Part shown: piece after piece, positions 6,789 to 12,324 of the stretch
Numbering within the stretch: position 1 is the stretch's first letter
How the letters are laid out: each line of letters begins with the position of its first letter
Source of the DNA: Desulfobacula sp.
GTDB taxonomy: Bacteria; Desulfobacterota; Desulfobacteria; Desulfobacterales; Desulfobacteraceae
Assembly (NCBI GenBank): GCA_018702715.1
Contig: JABIYQ010000136.1
Coordinates: forward strand, 1 to 12,324
Direction of reading: 5' to 3'
DNA: 12,324 bases
The notes under the pieces: generated by a model
Told to the model about the DNA's origin: nothing
Database searches by the model: none
The model's input: only the letters and a program-made list of their open reading frames with translations
Position numbers and translations under genes: made by a program

Positions 6789-8081
6789 ATGGCACATCAC
6801 ACCAACACATCTGTTTATACCCATCTTGTAAATCGCATCAATCGTTTTCCACAAGGAGCACCTCCCTCTAAACTTCTGGACAAAATTCTTGGAATGCTGT
6901 TTTCTGAAACAGAGGCCCATTTGGTTTCTCTGCTTCCTATAAAACCGATTACTGCCGACAAGGCAGCCAAAATATGGAAAATGAGTTTGGTGAAAACCCA
7001 AAAAATTCTGGACAGGTTGGCATCCAGGGCAATTCTTGTGGATATTGATCAAAACGGCACGACTCAATATGTCCTACCCCCACCAATGGCAGGTTTTTTT
7101 GAATTCTCCATGATGCGGGTGCGGCATGATATCGATCAAAAGGTATTAGGGGAGTTGTTTTATCAGTATTTGAACGTGGAAGAAGATTTTATAAAAGATC
7201 TTTTCACTATGGGTGAGACTCAACTGGGTCGTGTATTTGTCCATGAACCGGTTTTGTCCAATGATAATGCGATCCATGTCCTGGATTACGAGCGGGCATC
7301 ACAGGTTATCAAAACAGCATCCCACATGGGTATAAGCACATGTTACTGCCGCCATAAAATGGTTCATATGGGCAAAGCCTGTGACAGTCCCATGGATATT
7401 TGTATGACATTTAACACCTCCGGCAGATCTCTGATAAAATACGGCCATGCCCGTGCAGTTGATGTTGCAGAAGGTCTGGACCTTCTTGCAAAAGCCTATG
7501 AATCAAACCTGGTCCAGTTCGGTGAAAATGTCAGGGATCGGGTTAATTTTATCTGTAATTGTTGCGGATGTTGCTGTGAGGCCATGATTGCAGCACGCAG
7601 ATTTTCTATATTCAACCCAATACACACTTCAAATTTTATCCCAAAAATAAATAAAGATTCCTGCACAGGCTGTGGCAAATGCGTTACCATTTGTCCTGTG
7701 GAAGCCATGACTCTGGTGTCTGCCAATGATTCTAAAAAACCAAAAAAGAAAAAGGCCCGCCTGAATGAAAAAATATGTCTTGGATGCGGCCTTTGTGTGC
7801 GGGCATGCAATGAAGACAGTCTTGAACTAAAATCCTTGCCCCAGAGGGTCATCACTCCATTGAACGGAACCCATAAAGCGGTAGTCATGGCCATTGAACG
7901 AGGAAAACTTCAGCACTTACTTTTTGATAATAAGGTCCTTTTCAGTCACCGTGCCCTTGCAGCAGTTTTGGGAGTGATTCTGCAACTGCCCCCTGTTAAA
8001 CAAATACTTGCAAGCAAACAGGTAAAGTCTCGTTATCTTGAAACACTGATTTCATACATGGAAGGTTCAGAAGTTATTTAG
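6789..8081 (+). CDS. multi-cluster iron-sulfur protein with winged-helix-like N-terminus
   Basis: A 430-residue soluble protein with 18 cysteines in four blocks. Residues 40-105 read as a winged helix: helix ETEAHLVSLLP, helix ITADKAAKIWK, a probable recognition helix SLVKTQKILDRLASRAIL, then a short wing ending in QYVLPPP. Block one is C185-x-C187-x10-C198-x6-C205. Block two is the dense CNCCGCCC at 256-263. Blocks three and four are ferredoxin motifs: C292-x2-C295-x2-C298-x3-C302-P is canonical, and C330-x2-C333-x2-C336-x3-C340 lacks the usual proline. A lysine-rich linker (316-323) separates the two ferredoxin motifs. The C-terminal 80 residues have no motif I recognise. It could be an electron carrier for the divergent flavoprotein, a redox sensor, or both. 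AGGGGA lies 9 bp before the ATG. Confidence 0.85.
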   Translation: MAHHTNTSVYTHLVNRINRFPQGAPPSKLLDKILGMLFSETEAHLVSLLPIKPITADKAAKIWKMSLVKTQKILDRLASRAILVDIDQNGTTQYVLPPPMAGFFEFSMMRVRHDIDQKVLGELFYQYLNVEEDFIKDLFTMGETQLGRVFVHEPVLSNDNAIHVLDYERASQVIKTASHMGISTCYCRHKMVHMGKACDSPMDICMTFNTSGRSLIKYGHARAVDVAEGLDLLAKAYESNLVQFGENVRDRVNFICNCCGCCCEAMIAARRFSIFNPIHTSNFIPKINKDSCTGCGKCVTICPVEAMTLVSANDSKKPKKKKARLNEKICLGCGLCVRACNEDSLELKSLPQRVITPLNGTHKAVVMAIERGKLQHLLFDNKVLFSHRALAAVLGVILQLPPVKQILASKQVKSRYLETLISYMEGSEVI

Positions 8082-8133
8082 AGATTTTTTTGTGAATTTG
8101 TTTGATCTATGAATAAAATAATGCATTAAAATA

Positions 8134-8202
8134 TCAATTTTTATCCAGCACCTTTCGAATGGTCTGGGCAGTTTTCGATATGTCTATTGGTTTAACTTCC
8201 TC
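8134..8202 (-). pseudogene. remnant of a response-regulator receiver domain C-terminus
   Basis: Just past and overlapping the kinase stop, in another frame, the minus strand encodes EEVKPIDISKTAQTIRKVLD-KN followed by a stop. This is the typical last strand and helix of a receiver domain: the conserved Lys-Pro followed by the alpha-5 helix with IRKVLD. The kinase itself ends in KTKEIPRGS, which resembles the linker that normally leads into a fused receiver. The receiver core, roughly 110 residues including the phospho-aspartate, is absent. I infer a former kinase-receiver hybrid with an internal deletion and frameshift. A single sequencing error cannot explain it because the core is missing, but an assembly deletion could. 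Confidence 0.65.
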
Positions 8203-10159
8203 TTGGAATCTCTTTGGTTTTTGGGGTTTCAACAACAGGTTCTTGTTTAACCAATGGAAAAAGCATGGTGAACTTAGTACCTTTGCCTGGGCTGCTTTCA
8301 ACACTAATCGCTCCGCCATGATTTTTAACAATTCCATGGACAACGGCCAGTCCCATACCAGAACCTTTACCGATTTCTTTGGTTGTAAAATACGGGTCAA
8401 AAATTTGATCGATTATTTTTGGGCTGATTCCCGGACCTGTATCGCTTACGATTACCTTTACATAATTACCGCCTTCCAGGTTAGGATAGGTTTTGGCTGA
8501 ATGATCGTCCAAAATCATCTTTTCCACAATGACCTTAATATTTCCCCCGGTTTGTTCCATGGCATGGGAAGCGTTGATACACAAATTCATAACGATCTGG
8601 TTGATCTGAGTCGGATCTGCAAGAATAATTTCATCAGTGGTGGAAAAATCCTGATCAATTTCTATATAGGTTGGAATGGTTGATCGCAAAAACCTGAGTG
8701 CGTCTTTAATGACCGGCGTTATGTGAATGGGTTTGAGTTTATTGCCGGTCTTCCGGCTGAAGCTTAAAAGCTGCTTTACAATATTAGCAGCCCTTAGGCT
8801 TGCAGTCTTAATCTCTTTAAGATTGGAATAGGCCGGGCTGGATTCCGGAACATCTTCTAAGGCAAGCTCCGTATTTCCAAGAATAATGCCCATAATATTA
8901 TTAAAATCATGTGCAATACCGCCTGTCAGGGTTCCAATTGATTCCATTTTTTGAGATTGTTGCAATTGACCCTCAAGTCGCGTTCGATCAGCAAAAAGAT
9001 CATCCAGTTCTTCTTTTATCAACTTGATAGATTGATGGATGTAGAAAAATGGATGATCTTCGGATATTTCAAAAGAATTTTTAAATCCTTCAACTTCCCA
9101 ATTCATATTACCTATCAAGGCAAGCAGGTTTTCAATATCTTTTTGGTTTATTGAACTGATTTTTTTCTCTTTTACTTTTAACTTTATCGGCAAAGATTTC
9201 TTTTGATCATGATGAACAAATTCCAGTGCCTGTGCAAGATCTTTAGCTATTTTAATTTTAAATGGCATCATGGGTCTTGCAATTTGAAACGCTGTCCTTG
9301 TAACTAAATTTGCTTTATAAGTAATGTACATTTTAAATGGAAATTTATTGTACCATTCCCTTAATGACTGCATAAATTTAAATCTGGCTGAACGGCTGCC
9401 GCCTGTTAATTCACCACCATTGACAATAATATAGTCCAATGTGGAATTATCCGGCAAACTGGACAGGCATTTAAGCCGCATATCATCAATTAAAGGGATG
9501 TGTTTTGACCTTAAAAATCCTGTTGATGTTGAGTGTAAAATATTTTTATTTATGACAACAGCATGATTTGAAAATTCAGGGGTTTCTATTTGCCAGTATT
9601 TTTCAGACAGAAGCTCAACAGGCAATAAAGAATTGCCTGTATAATTAAAACTCTCCAATATATTGTAAATCACTGGGTCTACCGGTTTTTGTACATAATC
9701 CGACAGTGTTTTTGCGTGTGTAATTGCTCCCTTATAATTTTTGGCAACATGTACATATTTATTTGTTGTATTGAATTTTTTCCCTATTTTAATTGCAATA
9801 TTAAATGGTAGGGTTGTATTGCAGAAAATTATCGATTTTCGGCGTTTATTTTCATTTACTGTTTGAATGAAATATTTTCTTGCTTTAGAATTAGATCCTT
9901 TTAAAAAGGAATAATCTTCTATTTGGATGTAAGGATTGCTGCCCCCTGACACAAATGCCGCAACTTCTTCATTTAATGCCATTACTTTTCTAAGCCCTTG
10001 TAAATGGGAAAATCCCTCTGGCCTGCTATAGATAATGGATTCACCAATTATCCAATAATTGGCCACAAGTTTATCGCTGACATTTTGGTCAATCCACTCA
10101 GGTTTGTTAAAAACTTTGAAACCTTCTATGGGGCAATATTGCTGCAAATGGATCCTCAC
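8192..10159 (-). CDS. sensor histidine kinase with duplicated N-terminal domains, receiver lost
   Basis: A 655-residue, apparently cytoplasmic kinase. Residues about 30-155 and 195-318 are two related copies of a domain whose pattern recalls STAS: a strand and loop (YIQIEDYSFLKGSNSKAR / YIIVNGGELTGGSRSAR), a helix, a strand, and a closing helix (AITHA / ALEFV). A helical linker (340-405) leads to the dimerisation helix with H417 in GGIAHDFNN. The ATPase domain has N-box N525/N529 (MNLCINASHAM), G1 DTGPGI (573-578), F-box FDPYFTTK and G2 GMGLAVVHGIV. The C-terminus stops at EIPRGS, where a receiver appears to have been deleted. The start is uncertain: GTG at 10159 gives the longest frame but has no ribosome site. 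TTG at 10147 has GAGG 6 bp upstream and may be the true start. The partner regulator is unknown. TetR lies 164 bp upstream on the same strand. Confidence 0.9.
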   Translation of the reverse strand: MRIHLQQYCPIEGFKVFNKPEWIDQNVSDKLVANYWIIGESIIYSRPEGFSHLQGLRKVMALNEEVAAFVSGGSNPYIQIEDYSFLKGSNSKARKYFIQTVNENKRRKSIIFCNTTLPFNIAIKIGKKFNTTNKYVHVAKNYKGAITHAKTLSDYVQKPVDPVIYNILESFNYTGNSLLPVELLSEKYWQIETPEFSNHAVVINKNILHSTSTGFLRSKHIPLIDDMRLKCLSSLPDNSTLDYIIVNGGELTGGSRSARFKFMQSLREWYNKFPFKMYITYKANLVTRTAFQIARPMMPFKIKIAKDLAQALEFVHHDQKKSLPIKLKVKEKKISSINQKDIENLLALIGNMNWEVEGFKNSFEISEDHPFFYIHQSIKLIKEELDDLFADRTRLEGQLQQSQKMESIGTLTGGIAHDFNNIMGIILGNTELALEDVPESSPAYSNLKEIKTASLRAANIVKQLLSFSRKTGNKLKPIHITPVIKDALRFLRSTIPTYIEIDQDFSTTDEIILADPTQINQIVMNLCINASHAMEQTGGNIKVIVEKMILDDHSAKTYPNLEGGNYVKVIVSDTGPGISPKIIDQIFDPYFTTKEIGKGSGMGLAVVHGIVKNHGGAISVESSPGKGTKFTMLFPLVKQEPVVETPKTKEIPRGS

Positions 10160-10323
10160 ACTTTAATTGATTTTAAAAAAAGAGAAGAAAAGCGTTTGCT
10201 TTATAATTAATACTTTTTGGACTTTCTGGCAATGTAAAATTGGGAAACTTTTAAAGGTGATGGGAATTAAATTTTTTCTAAACAGTTTTTGCGTTTGGCC
10301 TGCATGTTAATTTGGAATCGCGA

Positions 10324-10938
10324 TCAAGTGTTACTATGGGTGTTTATCATTGATTCAATCAGAGAGCCGATTTTCTTCATATGGATAATCCGCTCCTGCT
10401 CAGACCTGCCTGGATAATTTCTAAAAGCAATAAGGACACCGGAAAGACATGCAAAAAGAGTATGGGACAAAAGTCTTGTATCGGTTTTGCAGCCTGAAAA
10501 AATAAAAATCGTATCAAAAACATCCATGAGTTTACGACCGATCTTGTTGAGTTTGTCCACTGACCCCATATCCTTGTTACCATGCAGTGCAAAATGTGTT
10601 ATCATTCTCCACTGGGCTTCATGGGTAATATAATAATCCAGAAAATATTCAATGGCTTTTTTTACGACATCTTTATCTTTTTTTTGTATCTTTTTTTTTA
10701 ACGCCTTTAAAAACAGACCTGCATCCTGATAAACAACCTGGGCATATAATTCTTCCTGGCTTTTAAAATAGGTGTAGATGGAAGATTTGGCAATTCCTGC
10801 AGCATTTGCAATTTCAACCATGCTGACCATATCATAGGTTTTTTTCCCAAAAACGTGTCTTGCCGCCTCAACTATAAGGGTTTGCCTAATTTCCCGTTCT
10901 TTTTCTTTGAGTTTGATTAAAGTATCTTTTTTCACCAT
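10324..10938 (-). CDS. TetR/AcrR-family transcriptional regulator
   Basis: A 204-residue one-component repressor-type protein. The N-terminal basic arm (KEKEREIRQTLIVEAARHVF) is followed by the TetR helix-turn-helix at 39-60 (SMVEIANAAGIAKSSIYTYFKS), with the conserved AGIAKSSIYTYF signature. The remainder (about 70-200) is the all-helical ligand and dimerisation domain, divergent as usual, so the ligand cannot be read from it. It is divergent from the 2-hydroxyacyl-CoA dehydratase family gene, and a 21-bp dyad overlapping that gene's promoter is a natural target. By analogy with other TetR regulators of acyl-CoA or aromatic catabolism the inducer could be a CoA thioester; this is inference. 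Only a weak ribosome site is seen before the ATG. The C-terminal tail INTHSNT is unremarkable. Confidence 0.92.
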   Translation of the reverse strand: MVKKDTLIKLKEKEREIRQTLIVEAARHVFGKKTYDMVSMVEIANAAGIAKSSIYTYFKSQEELYAQVVYQDAGLFLKALKKKIQKKDKDVVKKAIEYFLDYYITHEAQWRMITHFALHGNKDMGSVDKLNKIGRKLMDVFDTIFIFSGCKTDTRLLSHTLFACLSGVLIAFRNYPGRSEQERIIHMKKIGSLIESMINTHSNT

Positions 10939-10987
10939 TTTTTGATCTGTGTCATCCCATGTATATTAGTATTTGAACGAAAACTCA

Positions 10988-11101
10988 CTCATCTGCTTCG
11001 TTGCTGAAAAATTTTGCCAAATTATAAACTGGCCTCATGTACTACAGTACACTCCGGTTTCAAAATTTCTTGCGCCTTGCATATGAGCAACTTTTCATCC
11101 A
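10988..11101. repeat. large imperfect palindromic element (REP/MITE-like candidate)
   Basis: About 110 bp with dyad symmetry around a tip GTACT-AC-AGTAC (11039-11050). Matching parts on the two sides are AAACTGG (11026-11032) with CCGGTTT (11054-11060), AAATT (11019-11023) with AATTT (11064-11068), and GTTGCT (11000-11005) with AGCAAC (11086-11091). The arms are otherwise imperfect. It contains no gene and lies between the TetR start and the dehydratase promoter. It resembles dispersed intergenic palindromes of bacterial genomes, but only one copy is in this window, so that identity is unproved. Confidence 0.5.
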
Positions 11102-11160
11102 AACACAGGTTTCCGGTCAAGCACTAATTACCATAAAATCAAAAGGCAATCAAGTGGCGG

Positions 11161-11189
11161 TTGACATATCGACCGGCGTTCGATATAAA
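11161..11189 (+). promoter_or_regulatory. sigma-70 promoter with TetR-type operator in its spacer
   Basis: A consensus TTGACA (11161-11166) and TATAAA (11184-11189) are spaced exactly 17 bp, pointing to the dehydratase gene with a leader of about 64 nt. A 21-bp near-perfect palindrome fills the spacer: arms ATATCGA (11166-11172) and TCGATAT (11180-11186) around CCGGCGT, with a single mismatched pair (11173/11179). Its size, position and the divergent tetR gene make it the likely binding site for that repressor. Confidence 0.75.
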
Positions 11190-11259
11190 AACCGACAGAT
11201 ACATATTAATGCTTAATGCTTAAAGGTCATTTGAGTTGGACACACAGGAGAAAAACTAT

Positions 11260-12324
11260 ATGAAAGAAATAAATATTTTTTATGATGCAATAAAAGATGT
11301 GTCAATGGTTGCTTCAAAAATCAAAACAAAGCAAAAAAAAATTATCGGTTACCTTTGTTCTTATGCTTCGGAAGAAATGATATATGCAGCTGGATTTCAT
11401 CCCATGCGACTGTTTTCCTCAAAATCAGATATTGTGCTAGCTGAACAACATCTCCAGGCGTATTGCTGTTCTTTGGTCAGGGGGGTGCTTGAGGACAGTC
11501 TGTCAGGCAGGCTTGATTTTCTTGATGGCACAGTGTTTCCCCACACCTGTGATTCCATGCAGCGGTTGAGTGATATCTGGCGCATGAATGGGAAATATGA
11601 ATTTTTTGCAGATGTGGTATTGCCTGCAAAACTCAACACCCAAAGTGCAAGAACATATATGAAGGATGTTTTGATCAAATTTAAAAAAGATCTTGAAACC
11701 GCCATTGGAAAAGAAATCACTGATGCAGATCTTTTGGAAGCCATTAAAAAATTCAATCTTATCAGAAAAAATCTGTCAAAGATTTATGCGATTCAATCCC
11801 AAAAGCCCGGGATAATAAAAGGCGCTGATCTGTATGCCATAGTAAAAGGCTCCATGGTGATGGACAGAGATGAAGTCGTCGATCTTTTGCCGGTCATTGT
11901 GAATAATCTTGAAAAATTAGATGTTCCCCAAAAAAAAGCCAAACGAATCGTTGTCGCAGGTTCAATCTGTGATTCTCTTGATATTTATACAGCCATAGAA
12001 GCGGCCGGTGGTGTTATTGTGGGAGATGATCTTTGTACAGGCCAGCGATGGTTTGAAGGGCAAATCCCGGAAGATGAAAACCCCATGGATGCGATTTCCA
12101 AACGATTTCTGGATCGCATCATCTGTCCTGCAAAACATTTTTCACCCTTTGCCCGGGGGGAAAATCTAGTTTCACTTGCAAAAGAGAACAGGGCCGATGG
12201 AGTCATTTTTATGATGCTCAAATTTTGTGATCCCCATGCATTTGATTATCCTTATTTAAAAGAATTTCTTGACCGGGAAGGCATAAAAAATCTGGCCATT
12301 GAAATGGATGATCAGCAGCAAAAC
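11260..12324 (+). CDS. 2-hydroxyacyl-CoA dehydratase / benzoyl-CoA reductase family subunit, C-terminus missing
   Basis: The first 355 codons of a frame still open at the right edge. It belongs to the HgdB/BcrB-BcrC family (HGD-D), oxygen-sensitive cytoplasmic enzymes whose subunits each carry a [4Fe-4S] cluster. They need an ATP-driven activator to inject an electron for 2-hydroxyacyl-CoA dehydration or aromatic ring reduction. Family segments seen are GYLCSYASEEMIYAAGFHP (C33), HTCDSMQRLSDIW (C97) and MMLKFCDPHAFDYP (C323), whose three cysteines are the expected cluster ligands, and a closing LAIEMD before the edge. Extra cysteines C69/C70 are also present. The start follows AGGAG (11246-11250) at 9 bp. 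A partner subunit and activator would be expected downstream, outside the window. The substrate cannot be read from this subunit. It is probably repressed by the divergent TetR protein through the operator-promoter upstream. Confidence 0.9.
   Translation, partial: MKEINIFYDAIKDVSMVASKIKTKQKKIIGYLCSYASEEMIYAAGFHPMRLFSSKSDIVLAEQHLQAYCCSLVRGVLEDSLSGRLDFLDGTVFPHTCDSMQRLSDIWRMNGKYEFFADVVLPAKLNTQSARTYMKDVLIKFKKDLETAIGKEITDADLLEAIKKFNLIRKNLSKIYAIQSQKPGIIKGADLYAIVKGSMVMDRDEVVDLLPVIVNNLEKLDVPQKKAKRIVVAGSICDSLDIYTAIEAAGGVIVGDDLCTGQRWFEGQIPEDENPMDAISKRFLDRIICPAKHFSPFARGENLVSLAKENRADGVIFMMLKFCDPHAFDYPYLKEFLDREGIKNLAIEMDDQQQN

Noticed and set aside
6677..6871. Small plus-strand frame overlapping the start of the iron-sulfur gene
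   Set aside because: It covers the promoter dyad and runs into the iron-sulfur gene in another frame. The product shows no motif.
8119..8128. TAATGCATTA palindrome between the convergent iron-sulfur and kinase genes
   Set aside because: A 10-bp AT-rich palindrome without a loop is expected by chance in AT-rich DNA and is not terminator-shaped.
11397..11756. Minus-strand frames within the dehydratase gene (also 11985-12221)
   Set aside because: They are antisense to a gene with clear family motifs and show no domains of their own.

Overview
The window fits an anaerobic, low-to-mid GC deltaproteobacterium. A sulfate reducer of the Desulfobacteraceae type is my best guess. I infer this from protein style: a 2-hydroxyacyl-CoA dehydratase / benzoyl-CoA reductase family subunit, an 18-cysteine iron-sulfur protein, a geranylgeranyl-reductase-like flavoprotein and PAS/GHKL signalling kinases. 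No rRNA, tRNA, CRISPR array, insertion sequence or phage gene was seen.

Layout. (1) Positions 1-1389, minus strand: a small exported or lipid-anchored protein, then the N-terminal half of a two-PAS sensor protein that runs off the left edge. (2) 1687-2793, plus strand: asd, an E. coli-type aspartate-semialdehyde dehydrogenase with complete active-site residues. (3) 2797-6426, minus strand: a four-gene run in the order FAD-dependent GGR-like oxidoreductase, polar-amino-acid-type ABC permease, periplasmic binding protein, second permease. It has no ATP-binding subunit, and it ends 3 bp from the convergent asd stop. (4) 6427-6788: a divergent control region with a 21-bp dyad filling the spacer of a promoter-like element. 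(5) 6789-8081, plus strand: a protein joining a winged-helix-like N-terminus to four cysteine-rich blocks. (6) 8134-10159, minus strand: a histidine kinase with two related N-terminal domains of STAS-like pattern. Just past its stop, in another frame, lies the C-terminal tail of a receiver domain, which looks like the scar of an internal deletion. (7) 10324-10938, minus strand: a TetR regulator. (8) 10939-11259: a divergent control region with a large imperfect palindromic repeat and a near-consensus sigma-70 promoter whose spacer is filled by a 21-bp dyad. (9) 11260 to the right edge, plus strand: a dehydratase/reductase family subunit, probably controlled by the TetR protein.

How the parts may work together. 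The TetR/dehydratase pair looks like a substrate-induced module for acyl-CoA or aromatic-CoA metabolism. The flavoprotein and the iron-sulfur protein are divergent and could share redox chemistry or regulation. The transporter genes need an ATPase encoded elsewhere. The clearest irregularities are the deleted receiver domain, the ATPase-less transporter whose binding protein lacks the usual ligand aspartate, the duplicated sensor domain of the kinase, and the two promoters with dyads in their spacers.
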